Shown one piece after another: positions 6,810 through 15,951 of a stretch of DNA of 29,324 nucleotides (within the stretch, counting starts at the first letter, position 1; every line of letters starts with the position of its first letter). Position numbers and translations under genes: made by a program. Location of the stretch: assembly GCA_002338715.1 (NCBI GenBank), contig DDIR01000045.1, positions 24,013 through 53,336 on the forward strand. Reading direction: 5' to 3'. The notes beneath the pieces were generated by a model. The model did no database searches, was not told the DNA's origin, and worked only from the letters and a program-made list of their open reading frames with translations. Source of the DNA: Phycisphaerales bacterium UBA1845 (GTDB taxonomy: Bacteria > Planctomycetota > Phycisphaerae > UBA1845).

Positions 6810-8624
6810 TCATCGCACGTAGAATTCGAATTCGTAGCTGACGGTTTTGGATTCGCCGGGTTTTAGGGTCAATTCCCAGGTGACGTCGCTGTGGTTGTTG
6901 ATGACGGCGTGGTTGTGGCCGTTCCAGTCTTGTCTGCGATGGTCGTTGACGTGGATGTCGCCGTTGTCAGATGCTGTCGTCGCTCTGCCGCCGATGCTTG
7001 TGGTGATTCGCATTTGCGAATTCTCTTTTCGGTAGTTGGTCAGGGTGATCGTTCCGCGCTTCTTGATCAGCGAGTAGCTCTTTCGGTTCCATACTATTGC
7101 GTCGGGTTTGCGGCTTAGCTCTTCCTCGACGTAGTCGCCGCGCACATCGACGGCCACCGTCACGGGGATCAGCGTCGTACTGCCCACGGGCGTGTAGGTG
7201 AGGAGTTCCTGAGCCAGCGGGATGAAATTGCGCAGCAGCAGTGCGGGCCCGGTTGTCCACGGAACCTGCGACTTGTTGATCAATTCAAACTGATGCCACA
7301 CTTTGTTGTTCGACAGCCGAAGCGGCGAACCGTCTGCGGTCGCGCTGGCGTTTAGGATTTGTCCCGATTCAAAATCCCGGGCCACGCGGATGTCCATCGT
7401 GTACAAGTCGCGAAGGGGAATGTCGCTGCGCCAAAGCGGCAAGGTCAGCCGAGCCCCTTTCTTCAGAGTAACGTTTTGGTGGCTATAGACGAACAAATCC
7501 TGCGCTGCGTTTGCGGCCAACTCCGGTGCGATGTCGAGCACATTGTCGCCGGGAACCGGTGGCGGAGTTGAGACACCCCGGGGAAGCTCGCCGGAGCGCT
7601 GCGTGAAGAGGTCGTTGCGCATTTGGCCCATCAAATTCGGCGCGGCGGCTGCCAGCGTTTGACGCAGCATCCGCTCAAGCGACAACGGCGACACCACCGA
7701 CTTGAAGCGAAAACTTGGCACACCGACGACGAGGTCGATCGCCGCGTCCGTGATGTCCTCGGCTTCGTTGAGCAGTTCGCCCTGAAGATCAAGGTTGGCT
7801 TCGGTCGCCGTCTCGCAGTCCAGGCGATAAGTGGGGATCCATCGCACGCCCTCGAAAAAGTAAAACAGATTCAGTTCGACGGGTTGGCCGGCTGCCTGTT
7901 TGCCGAGGTCGAAGGTCAGCCGCTTGCCCACCGTCGTGACTTCATCGGTCCGTTCGATCTGCGTGACAATGTCTTCGCCGGATACCGTGCGCACTTCGGC
8001 GACGGGCATGACCAGTCGCTGGTGTTCCGGTGTTTCGATGAGCACAAATTGTCCGCCAGTCGGAATCAACTCGCGAACCGTTAAGCCGGGTTGAAGGTTG
8101 GATACAGGCAGCGTGCTTGCGTGGTGGCTGTACGTATTGGAGAGCAGAAGGTCAGGGCCAACCGGTTTGGACTCGAGATCAAGCACTTCGATCAAGCGAC
8201 CATAGATGGGCGGTTCGCTTCTGTTGTGCAATCCCAGTTGGACCAACTTGCCTTGGTTGGCGCGGAGCATGTCGATGATTGAGATGCACGTCGTCATGCG
8301 TTTGCGTTCGCTTTTTTCTTCGACCCACTCGGCGTGCATTCCCAAGGTGCGGTCGCCCGCGCTGGCCCAGAAACTTCCGAGGATCGCGCCATCGGGGACT
8401 TCGTCGGTAAACACGCGGCCGTCCCTGTCGGCGACACCGTTGGCTTGTTTGACGAACAACCCGTAACCGTCCTTGAAGATGACGACGCGCGAGGTCTTGA
8501 GCGTCAGGCGGCTGGGGTTGTCCAAAGCACCTGCCGCCCGCGCCTCGTGCAGAAACGGGGTACCAAAACCAACGATCAACAAGAATGCGACAGTCAGGGG
8601 CAATCGGCGTGGGGGATTGCGCAT
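6810..8624 (-). CDS. Exported DUF4139-type protein
   Basis: A 604-residue protein. The start at 8624 is preferred over the longer open frame to 8834 because it follows an AAAGGAGAA ribosome site and opens a typical signal peptide (LPLTVAFLLIVGF, then cleavage near ARAAGA). The first half is mixed alpha/beta. The middle and end show segments typical of DUF4139: FYFFEGVRWIPTYRLDCE, EDITDAAIDLVVGVPSF, VWHQFELINKSQVPWTTGPALL, and the closing WELTLKPGESKTVSYEFEFYVR beta-sandwich strand. The family has no established biochemical activity. It would act in the periplasm or at the surface. It is transcribed away from the alpha-2-macroglobulin gene, with which it shares a 215-bp intergenic region. Confidence 0.75.
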   Translation of the reverse strand: MRNPPRRLPLTVAFLLIVGFGTPFLHEARAAGALDNPSRLTLKTSRVVIFKDGYGLFVKQANGVADRDGRVFTDEVPDGAILGSFWASAGDRTLGMHAEWVEEKSERKRMTTCISIIDMLRANQGKLVQLGLHNRSEPPIYGRLIEVLDLESKPVGPDLLLSNTYSHHASTLPVSNLQPGLTVRELIPTGGQFVLIETPEHQRLVMPVAEVRTVSGEDIVTQIERTDEVTTVGKRLTFDLGKQAAGQPVELNLFYFFEGVRWIPTYRLDCETATEANLDLQGELLNEAEDITDAAIDLVVGVPSFRFKSVVSPLSLERMLRQTLAAAAPNLMGQMRNDLFTQRSGELPRGVSTPPPVPGDNVLDIAPELAANAAQDLFVYSHQNVTLKKGARLTLPLWRSDIPLRDLYTMDIRVARDFESGQILNASATADGSPLRLSNNKVWHQFELINKSQVPWTTGPALLLRNFIPLAQELLTYTPVGSTTLIPVTVAVDVRGDYVEEELSRKPDAIVWNRKSYSLIKKRGTITLTNYRKENSQMRITTSIGGRATTASDNGDIHVNDHRRQDWNGHNHAVINNHSDVTWELTLKPGESKTVSYEFEFYVR

Positions 8625-8776
8625 GGCGGATTCTCCTTTGCGGGTAGCGGGCGTACGGGTTCCGTGTTTCCAAGGGTGCGTCATGAGGGTTGGATGCGGC
8701 GGATTGGCTTGGGTTTCGTATTCAGATCGTAACGGGCGGGGATCGCGAAAAAGATTCTTCCATCGGGAACTTCGCA

Positions 8777-8796
8777 GGGTTGGCGGCGTCCAACCC
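8777..8796. repeat. Inverted repeat in the DUF4139 / alpha-2-macroglobulin divergent region
   Basis: GGGTTGG (8777-8783), a 6-nt spacer, then CCAACCC (8790-8796), a perfect 7-bp arm pair in the 215-bp divergent intergenic region. There is no U-tract on either side, so it is not a terminator. It could be an operator or an mRNA-leader hairpin. No convincing promoter hexamers were recognised nearby. Confidence 0.35.
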
Positions 8797-8839
8797 CACA
8801 CATCCTTGGTGATACGCAACTGAAACACCCACACAACAA

Positions 8840-11800
8840 ATGGGGCCTGCCATGTTGAAAATGACGAGTCGTATGATTGCTGTCGGAATGCTTTCGTGCT
8901 CTATGGCGCTGCTGGCCGCGGCCACCGTGCCGGACATCAAACGGAGTACGTCGGAATCGCTCGGCGGTGCTGAACGTTATCTGACGTTCGTGTCGACAGA
9001 CAAACCGATCTATCGACCCGGTGAGCGCGTTTACGTTCGCGGTGTGCGACTTCATGCGACCACGCACAAACCGGCGCCGGCTGACACGCAATTCTACGGA
9101 CTCGTCGAGATCCGCGGTCCCAGAGGCGAGCACGTTTCCGGCGGATACACAACCTCGCAGGACAGCGTGCTGGCGTTCGCTTGGGATATTCCCGAAGAGC
9201 AAGCCGGCGGTCCCTATGTCGTCAAGATCACCGATCCATACACCGGTCAACCGCCAGCCGAGCGTAGCTTCGACATTCGCAGCTATCGCGCTCCACGTTT
9301 GAAAACGCAAATCGAATTTCTGCGCGATGGCTACGGTCCCGGCGACACGGTCAGGGCATCGCTGCATGTCGATCGGGCGGAGGGCGGCGTACCGGATGGT
9401 GCAAAGGTAACGGTCATCGCCCGCATCGATGGAGCTGAGGCGCACCGTAGCGAATCGAAAGTGGATACGAATGGAAATTGCACGGCGCGCTTTGATTTGC
9501 CCAAGAAAATCGCTCGGGGCGAAGGAACGCTGGCGATGGTGATTGAAGACGGCGGGGTGGTCGAGACGGCCAGCAAGACCATCCCGATCCTGCTGCAAAC
9601 GCTGGACCTGTCGATCTATCCCGAGAGCGGTGAATTGATCGCGGGTTTGCCCACGCGCGTGTACGTCGAAGCGCGTACGCCCAACGACAAGCCAGCCGAC
9701 ATCGTGGCCAGCGTTGTGGATGATCTTGGCGCGACCGTCGCGACATTCAAAACCGAGCACGAAGGGCGCGGGCGATTCAACTTCACGCCGCAGCCGAGCG
9801 GTCGGTATGAATTGCACATCGCCGAACCAACCGGCATCCGCACGACGTTTCCGCTTCCGGAGGTCAAAGATCAGGGGGCGGTCGTGCGATCGGTGGCCGA
9901 CGTCATCGAAGCCGACGACGCGGTTCAACTTCGAGTGGGCGGTATTGCGCCGATGCCACTGACTGTCACTTTAAGTCAACGTGAGAGCACGATAACGCAA
10001 GCCACCGTTGCGCCGGCGCCCGGAATGCTGACCGACGTCATTTTCACGGCGCCGGATACCGTTGATGGCGTCCTGATCGCCACGGTCTACGACGCCAACG
10101 GCAAACCATTGGCTGAGCGGCTTGTCTTTCGCACACCGAAGCATCCGATTGCGATCGAGATCACGCCCGATCGTGAACAGTACACGCCGGGTGATGCGGC
10201 ATCGTTTACGGTCACGACGAAAGACGATAACGGTTCGCCGATCAGCGCGGTCGTCGGGTTGACGGTCACCGATGACAGCATATTGGAGATGATCGAAAAG
10301 CGCGAGCAGGCGCCGCGTTTGCCGGTGATGGTGTTTCTCGAACCCGAAGCCCGTGAGATCGCCGACGCGCATGTCTATCTGGACGAAACCAATCCCGAAG
10401 CGCCGCTTGCAATCGATTTGCTCTTGGGCACGCAGGGATGGCGACGTTTCGCGTTTCATCACGCCGAGGACTTCATGGCCCAAAATGAAGATGCGGGTCT
10501 GCGCGTGTTGGCCTATCGCAGTCCTCATCCGGAGTATGAACGCGGATTTGTTGGTAGAGGAGGGCTGAGAGAGAAGGGCGTTGAGATTGGTGAGGATGCG
10601 GCAGTCATCAATTTCGGAGTGGCTGTTCGCGATGCAGATGCTGCGCTGCCTCCTCTGCTGGCAGCGCTTGTCGTGGAAGAGCATAAGCTCGGAGCCGATG
10701 ACAAGAATGTTCCTGTCGCCGAAGTATTGGAGTTGGCCAAACAGGACCGAAGTGCAAAAAGACATCGGGAGCAACCGCTCGCCAGAAGGAGACTTTTCGC
10801 CAATGCGAAAGATGCTGAGCTTAATTTCGCCAAGCAAGAGGCAATGGTGGCCGTTCGCGAATACGCCCATCAACTCCGCACGGGACGTCAGCCGACCGAT
10901 CGCGTTGATTTTTCGGAGACGCTCTACTGGCATGCTGGTGTTCGCACCGACGCGAAAACGGGACAGGCCAAGGTTCGCTTCGCGCTGAGCGATGCGGTCA
11001 CATCGTTTCGCATCTTCGCCGACGCGGTCAACGATGACGGGCACATCGGGCAGGGTGGGGCTGTCATCGAGTCGGTCAAGCCGTTCTACATCGAACCGAA
11101 GCTGCCGCTGGAAGTGACGGCTGGCGATTCGCTGATCATTCCCGTTGGCGTCGTCAGCAACATGCAGGGTAGTGGCGATAGCGTGACGATTGAAGTCGAC
11201 ACGGCTGACGGTGTTTCGGTTGAACCGGTTGCGCCGATCACGCTCGATGCGAACAATCGGGGCCGCGGTTTGGTTCATGTCAATGTCGACAGTGGGGCGA
11301 GCGCGACGACGCTGACGATCCGCGGTGAGTCAACTGCCCAAACCGATGTCGTGACGCGGCCTTTGGTGATCAAACCGCTGGGCTTTCCGGTCGAGTTGGC
11401 CCACGGTGGTGTGCTAACGCCCAACGATCCGACGACGCACGAGATCGTCATTACTGAAAACGTGGTGGCAGGCAGCGTCAAGGCAACGATCACCGTGTAT
11501 CCAACGCCGCTGTCGAACATGACGTCCGCGCTTGAGCGATTGATTCGAGAACCGCACGGATGCTTCGAACAGACGAGTTCCACGAGTTATCCGCTGGTAA
11601 TGGCCCAGCAGTATTTTCTCACGCACAGCGGTGTCGATCCGCAGTTGATCGCCCGCAGCGTTGATAACCTGCAAAAAAGCTACGCCAAGCTCACCGGTTT
11701 TGAGTGCAGCAAGAAGGGTTACGAATGGTTCGGACAGGACCCGGGCCACGAAGCGTTGACGGCGTACGGACTCATGCAGTTTTGCGACATGGCCAAGGTG

Positions 11801-12988
11801 CGCGACGTTGACGCAGCAATGATCGAACGCACGCGTCAGTGGTTGTTGAAGACGCGCGACGGCAAGGGCGGCTTTACGCGGGGTCGCCGGGCGCTGCACA
11901 CCTGGATAGAAGATCGCAATTGCTCGAACGGATATATTCTCTGGGCTCTGCTGAAATCGGGCGAAACCGGACTTGAGAAAGAAGTCGCGGCATTTCGAGA
12001 AGCGGCGGAAAGCGATGCGAACAGTTACGTCACCGCGCTGGCGGCGAACATCATGACCCTCGCCGGTGACAAGGCGCCGGCGAAGCGCTTCATGGATCGC
12101 CTTGCTGAACGGCAGAATGACAGCGGTTGGATCGATGGAGCCACCACGTCCATCGTTGGCAGCGGCGGCGAAGCACTCAACGTGGAGACGACGGCGCTGG
12201 CTGTCCTGGCTTGGCTGCACGATCCGGCGTACACCGCGTCGGTCGAAAAGGGCGTTCGCAGTCTGTTTGAATCGTGTAAAGCCGGTCGCTTCGGCTCCAC
12301 GCAATCGACGGTGCTTGCGCTGCAGGCCATCGTTGCGTACGACCGATCCAGGGCGCGACCGAAAGCCGCAGGTGCGGTCACGGTTTTGCACAATGGCCAA
12401 CCGGTCGGCGAGCCGGTGGCGTTCAACGCTGAGACCCAAGGCGAAATCAATTGCCCTGACATTGCAGGTTTGCTGACGCCGGGAACGCACACGATCACGC
12501 TGCGGATGGATGACGGCAGCGACATGCCATATGCCGTCACTGTCGAATTCTTCAGCACGCAATTGGCCTCCAGCGATCAGTGCGCCCTTGATTTGAAGGT
12601 GAAATTGAGCGACGAAGCGGTCGCGGAAGGTGAAGTCACCGAAGCCGTCGTCACCGTTCACAATCGAACCGATGCGGCGATCCCGACGCCGGTGGCGATC
12701 GTCGGTCTGCCCGGTGGATTGGAACCGCGTCACGATCAGCTCAAGGAACTGGTTAAGTCAGAGAAGATCGCCGCGTACGAAGTCATTGGCCGCGAGGTCG
12801 TATTGTATTGGCGCGGGATGGGTGCGGGTCAGTCGGTCGAAATTCCGCTCGCGTTGGTGGCTGCGATCCCCGGTCAATACACCGGACCCGCCAGCCGAGC
12901 GTATTTGTATTACACCGACGAGTTCAAAACCTGGACCGCACCGATCCAAGTCAACATTACGCCGTCCGGAGAGAATGGAACAAGGTGA
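8840..12988 (+). CDS. Bacterial alpha-2-macroglobulin with thioester motif
   Basis: A 1382-residue exported protease-trap homologue. A signal peptide lies at the N terminus (IAVGMLSCSMALLAAA); the MLSC stretch is not a good lipobox. ATG 8852 or 8861 are alternative starts, and none has a strong ribosome site. An MG2-like STDKPIYRPGERVYVRG comes at about residues 50-67, with macroglobulin beta-sandwiches to about residue 560. A basic low-conservation stretch follows (about 570-690, with RRR at 649-651), then a strand typical of the MG7 side (VTSFRIFADAVNDDG), then the thioester GCFEQ with Cys908 and Gln911, an alpha-toroid thioester domain, and a C-terminal receptor-binding-like sandwich. The family traps attacking proteases after bait cleavage and couples to them through the thioester. 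The usual bacterial partner gene pbpC is not adjacent. Confidence 0.88.
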   Translation: MGPAMLKMTSRMIAVGMLSCSMALLAAATVPDIKRSTSESLGGAERYLTFVSTDKPIYRPGERVYVRGVRLHATTHKPAPADTQFYGLVEIRGPRGEHVSGGYTTSQDSVLAFAWDIPEEQAGGPYVVKITDPYTGQPPAERSFDIRSYRAPRLKTQIEFLRDGYGPGDTVRASLHVDRAEGGVPDGAKVTVIARIDGAEAHRSESKVDTNGNCTARFDLPKKIARGEGTLAMVIEDGGVVETASKTIPILLQTLDLSIYPESGELIAGLPTRVYVEARTPNDKPADIVASVVDDLGATVATFKTEHEGRGRFNFTPQPSGRYELHIAEPTGIRTTFPLPEVKDQGAVVRSVADVIEADDAVQLRVGGIAPMPLTVTLSQRESTITQATVAPAPGMLTDVIFTAPDTVDGVLIATVYDANGKPLAERLVFRTPKHPIAIEITPDREQYTPGDAASFTVTTKDDNGSPISAVVGLTVTDDSILEMIEKREQAPRLPVMVFLEPEAREIADAHVYLDETNPEAPLAIDLLLGTQGWRRFAFHHAEDFMAQNEDAGLRVLAYRSPHPEYERGFVGRGGLREKGVEIGEDAAVINFGVAVRDADAALPPLLAALVVEEHKLGADDKNVPVAEVLELAKQDRSAKRHREQPLARRRLFANAKDAELNFAKQEAMVAVREYAHQLRTGRQPTDRVDFSETLYWHAGVRTDAKTGQAKVRFALSDAVTSFRIFADAVNDDGHIGQGGAVIESVKPFYIEPKLPLEVTAGDSLIIPVGVVSNMQGSGDSVTIEVDTADGVSVEPVAPITLDANNRGRGLVHVNVDSGASATTLTIRGESTAQTDVVTRPLVIKPLGFPVELAHGGVLTPNDPTTHEIVITENVVAGSVKATITVYPTPLSNMTSALERLIREPHGCFEQTSSTSYPLVMAQQYFLTHSGVDPQLIARSVDNLQKSYAKLTGFECSKKGYEWFGQDPGHEALTAYGLMQFCDMAKVRDVDAAMIERTRQWLLKTRDGKGGFTRGRRALHTWIEDRNCSNGYILWALLKSGETGLEKEVAAFREAAESDANSYVTALAANIMTLAGDKAPAKRFMDRLAERQNDSGWIDGATTSIVGSGGEALNVETTALAVLAWLHDPAYTASVEKGVRSLFESCKAGRFGSTQSTVLALQAIVAYDRSRARPKAAGAVTVLHNGQPVGEPVAFNAETQGEINCPDIAGLLTPGTHTITLRMDDGSDMPYAVTVEFFSTQLASSDQCALDLKVKLSDEAVAEGEVTEAVVTVHNRTDAAIPTPVAIVGLPGGLEPRHDQLKELVKSEKIAAYEVIGREVVLYWRGMGAGQSVEIPLALVAAIPGQYTGPASRAYLYYTDEFKTWTAPIQVNITPSGENGTR

Positions 12989-13013
12989 TCTTATAGTTGC
13001 AGACTCGTGTGCG

Positions 13014-13031
13014 AACCATAGATCTATGGTT
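13014..13031. repeat. 18-bp perfect palindrome at a convergent gene end
   Basis: AACCATAGATCTATGGTT is identical to its own reverse complement. It covers the 3' end of the beta-helix gene (stop codon complement at 13024-13026) and lies 26 nt after the alpha-2-macroglobulin stop. As RNA it could form a 7-bp stem with a 4-nt GATC loop in either direction, suggesting a weak bidirectional transcription or stability element. There is no U-tract. Confidence 0.5.
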
Positions 13032-15165
13032 GCAGGAGTGATTGCAGGAATACGTCGGCGTCGGCTGGGTTGACGGTCCCGTTTCCATCGGTGTCGGCCG
13101 CACAGTAGTTGTCGCTGTCTGATACGTCGCCCGTCAGCACGCGAACCATTTCAGCGATGTCGAGGCCGTTGATGTCGCCGTCACCGCTGACGTCGCCGGG
13201 GCGGCGCTCGACGCATGCGTCTTCAAAGTCGGCGACTCCGTCGCCATCGCGATCGAAATAGATCCATGCCGTATGTTCCGCGAGCAAACCAGCTGAGTCG
13301 GCTTCGCCGCAGACTGGGTATTCGCAGCCAGGCGGTGGTGATGACGGATCAATGATCACATTGCCCGTTCGCGTGATGTTGTCTTCGTCGGCTGGTTGAA
13401 AGTAATACGGCTCGGCGCCGGGTGAACTGAGTCGCATTGTGTTGCTGATCAGCGAATTTGCTCCGGCATAGTGGAATTTGAACAAAGCGTCGTCGACATC
13501 GAAAATGCCGTTGTCGAGGATCGTGAACCCCGTTGAACCTTCATCGACAAAGACACCTGTGTTTTGGGCAAGGCCCGGTGCCGAGGGCACACCTGAGATC
13601 AGGTTGCCGCGAATCGCTGAGAGCGGTTGCAAACCCACGGTGTACAGCGCGCCGCCGTCGGACATGAGTTGGACGATGTCGTGAATCCTGTTGTCCATGA
13701 TCAGAAGTTCACGGGCTGGCGATTCGCGTTCATCCCAGAAACCACCCGCTGAAATCCCGATGTATGGAATTCGGCGAATCAGATTGTTTCGAATCTTCGA
13801 ATTGTCCGTCAGTCCGATCCACAACCCGACGCAACCTTGGAACACGACCCCGCAGTCCTGGATCACGTTGGAACTTACCAGATTGTTGTAAGCAACCTGC
13901 TCCCAATGGTTGATGACCCACTGAGCATTATCATTCGCCTGACGATACCGATCCTCGCCGACGAGCACACCGTTGCCGGCAATGTCCGTCACGATCGATC
14001 CAACAAGCGAACAGTTTCGACACCAAGCTCCCAGCATCACGCCCCAGCCGCCACAATGGGCCACGCGCGTTCGCAACAATTCGCATCCTTCGGCGACTTC
14101 AAACTTGACCGCAGCCGGCAATTCATACGGTGACAGGCCGCGCGGCTCGTAGTACCCCGACTGCCAGGTTGCATAACCATCAGGCGGCAGCGCCCACGCA
14201 GAGTGTTCAAAAGACAGATTGACGAACCGTAGATTTCGCACCGGCGTGCCATCGGAAAAGTCGCCGCGCGCGACCAGCAATTCCTTTGCAATTGGTGCAA
14301 CGACTTCTGCGGTCGACGCAAACTCGCCCGGCATTGCGTGATAGGTCAATTCGCCGTTCGTTTTGTCGAGAAACCACTCGCCTGGGGCATCCAAAAGCGC
14401 CGCATGATTCTCGACGGCGTACCGCGGGTGATCGCTTGTTTGAAATATTGAATGGACCGTGGGCGTCGCACCAAGCGGTTGCGCCGTCGTCAACGTCCGT
14501 GCCACTTGGTCCACGTTTGCAACGGGCACGCGCGATGTGGACCATTCGTGCAGCATGTTGATCTCAGCGCCGGCCAAGTCCGTCCCGGTGGGTAAATCGC
14601 CCGGTGCGAAGGAGAACGTAGACCGCGTGTTTTCACCGACGGCTGGGTTGGGTCCGGCGACTTGGAGGAAGCCACTGTTCGGATGACGCGCGCGTTGACG
14701 GCGCTTTCCATTGACGAACAGTTCGCGAAATGTCCAGTCTCCCGTCGTGACACCGGGTACCGTCGTCGACCACGAACCGTCGCCATGGTCAGTCCATCCG
14801 TCGATCAATCGCCCGCCGCTGATCACCGGACGCTCGTCTTCGTACGCCGCATAATGCACGAAGAGACCAGGCGGCGCGGAGTCCAAAGCGTCAAACGTAA
14901 TCGGTGTTTCGATCCGATACACACCGCCGCGCAGGTAAACCCAGATGTCTTCGGTGATGCCAGCCACAAGCCTTCCCCGAACGGCCAACCGCGCCCGATC
15001 GATCGTTTCAAACGGTTGGCCGATCGTCCCCGGGTTGGCGTCGTCACCGTCGGGCGAAACATAAAACTGACTCGGCGCAGCGAGGGCAGGAGCGGACAAC
15101 GCCAACAGGACGATTGTCAGCCCGCTTGGTAGATAGGGACTGAGTCGCCGCGACAGCAGTGCCAT
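13024..15165 (-). CDS. Secreted right-handed parallel beta-helix protein with dockerin-like C terminus
   Basis: A 713-residue protein from the chosen start, which sits behind a GGCGGGA sequence and gives a signal peptide ending APALAA. ATG 15198 would add 11 residues. The mature protein begins QFYVSPDGDDANPGTIGQPFETIDRA, the classic opening of pectate-lyase-like beta-helix proteins of planctomycetes. An inserted beta-domain (RELFVNGKRRQRARHPN) precedes the coil region, where repeats of the type NNLVSSNVIQDCG, SKIRNNLIRRIPYIGIS and LLIMDNRIHDI indicate the parallel beta-helix. The C terminus has a TSP3-like DRDGDGVADFEDAC and two dockerin-like loops (DVSGDGDINGLDI, DTDGNGTVNPADA). It is probably an extracellular polysaccharide-binding or -degrading protein. 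The catalytic residues and substrate cannot be read from the sequence. Confidence 0.82.
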   Translation of the reverse strand: MALLSRRLSPYLPSGLTIVLLALSAPALAAPSQFYVSPDGDDANPGTIGQPFETIDRARLAVRGRLVAGITEDIWVYLRGGVYRIETPITFDALDSAPPGLFVHYAAYEDERPVISGGRLIDGWTDHGDGSWSTTVPGVTTGDWTFRELFVNGKRRQRARHPNSGFLQVAGPNPAVGENTRSTFSFAPGDLPTGTDLAGAEINMLHEWSTSRVPVANVDQVARTLTTAQPLGATPTVHSIFQTSDHPRYAVENHAALLDAPGEWFLDKTNGELTYHAMPGEFASTAEVVAPIAKELLVARGDFSDGTPVRNLRFVNLSFEHSAWALPPDGYATWQSGYYEPRGLSPYELPAAVKFEVAEGCELLRTRVAHCGGWGVMLGAWCRNCSLVGSIVTDIAGNGVLVGEDRYRQANDNAQWVINHWEQVAYNNLVSSNVIQDCGVVFQGCVGLWIGLTDNSKIRNNLIRRIPYIGISAGGFWDERESPARELLIMDNRIHDIVQLMSDGGALYTVGLQPLSAIRGNLISGVPSAPGLAQNTGVFVDEGSTGFTILDNGIFDVDDALFKFHYAGANSLISNTMRLSSPGAEPYYFQPADEDNITRTGNVIIDPSSPPPGCEYPVCGEADSAGLLAEHTAWIYFDRDGDGVADFEDACVERRPGDVSGDGDINGLDIAEMVRVLTGDVSDSDNYCAADTDGNGTVNPADADVFLQSLLQP

Positions 15166-15635
15166 CAGTCCCGCCAGTTTGCACGTCAGGATCACCATAG
15201 CCCAAATTCTAGCACGGGCGGTTCGGCGATTGCCACGCTGACCTTTCCAGAATGCACGCATTGACGCGCCAACTGCGTATCGCGAGGTCAAATGGGGGGT
15301 GGGGCCCGCCAGATTCGGTGCATTTTGACCACGACCAAGCACGGTCCGCCCATGCACGGTTGCTGCAATCGACCGTCATGGCACTTCAGAATTGCGATCC
15401 AAATACTTGCACGAATTGGAACGTTCAAACCGCCTCGGCTTGTGTCGATTGGTCGCGCAAAGATCCACATGATTTGCAAAACCACCCCTTTAAAGCGGTC
15501 ATAAATTCGTGAGTTCACATTGGAGAGTATGGACACTGGAAACTCGGCTGACGTGGCCGGCAGACGACATTTGAAAGTCACGTTGCAAAAAGTTCACGCG
15601 ATGAAATGGCTGGGGCACCGTTGTAATATTGTCGC

Positions 15636-15779
15636 CTGCGGTGAGCGCATTGATCGAACTTGGGCGACTTCAGCGAATGGATGGAGGATTTGAAACCCGG
15701 TGATGCCGGGATGTTCGTGCAACGAAGAGGGCCGACGCGGCTACGCACGGTGAGTGTGAAGCTGCGTCGGATTTTTTTT
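15636..15779 (+). ncRNA. Candidate small RNA or attenuated leader ending at an orphan terminator
   Basis: A -10-like TAATAT (15624-15629, preceded by TTG) and a strong intrinsic terminator (15732-15779) bracket about 145 nt without a recognisable gene. A small internal hairpin CCCGG-TGATG-CCGGG lies just before the terminator. No matching -35 was found at 16-18 nt. The open frame crossing it from a TTG at 15660 reads straight through the terminator and looks non-coding. It could be a stand-alone sRNA or a leader attenuator for the VCBS gene 170 nt downstream. No known RNA family was recognised. Confidence 0.3.
15732..15779 (+). terminator. Orphan Rho-independent terminator
   Basis: CCGACGCGGC (15732-15741) pairs with GCTGCGTCGG (15761-15770), 10 bp with one G-U pair, followed immediately by ATTTTTTTT. 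It is on the plus strand with no plus-strand gene ending upstream for more than 2.7 kb, so it must terminate a short unannotated transcript or act as an attenuator. Confidence 0.8.
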
Positions 15780-15951
15780 GTGGTTGTCAGAACACGCCGT
15801 TGGACCGCATTGAAGGCAGGCGAGCCGGGTACAGGCAGCAATACACGCGCGACTGTTGAAATCCTTAGGTGTCACTTAGGCAGGTTTTAAAACGCGCGCT
15901 TAATGTCGAACGGTCGAGATCGGTCGACTTGAATGGAAGGGACTACGCAGA

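Larger units (their letters stand above)
15199..15951. other. Long intergenic region
   Basis: About 750 nt between divergent genes without a convincing protein-coding gene. It holds the orphan terminator at 15732-15779 and the candidate small RNA described separately. Near the VCBS gene there is a direct repeat of CTTAGG spaced 11 nt apart (about 15874-15890) and a GGAAGGGA ribosome site before the ATG at 15952. No tRNA cloverleaf, CRISPR or insertion sequence was seen. Confidence 0.6.

Noticed and set aside
8625..8834. N-terminal extension of the DUF4139 gene to 8834
   Set aside because: The extension is proline/arginine-rich with no ribosome site and would bury the signal peptide 70 residues inside; the ATG at 8624 has AAAGGAGAA upstream.
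9971..12733. Long minus-strand open frames (435 and 439 codons) opposite the alpha-2-macroglobulin gene
   Set aside because: They are antisense shadows produced by codon bias. Their translations are Arg/His-rich, lack recognisable domains, and overlap a clearly coding plus-strand gene.
15660..15890. Small open frame from a TTG codon (76 codons) in the long intergenic region
   Set aside because: It reads through the intrinsic terminator stem and U-tract, has no good ribosome site, and its second half is Arg-rich without similarity that I recognise. A short coding start cannot be fully excluded.
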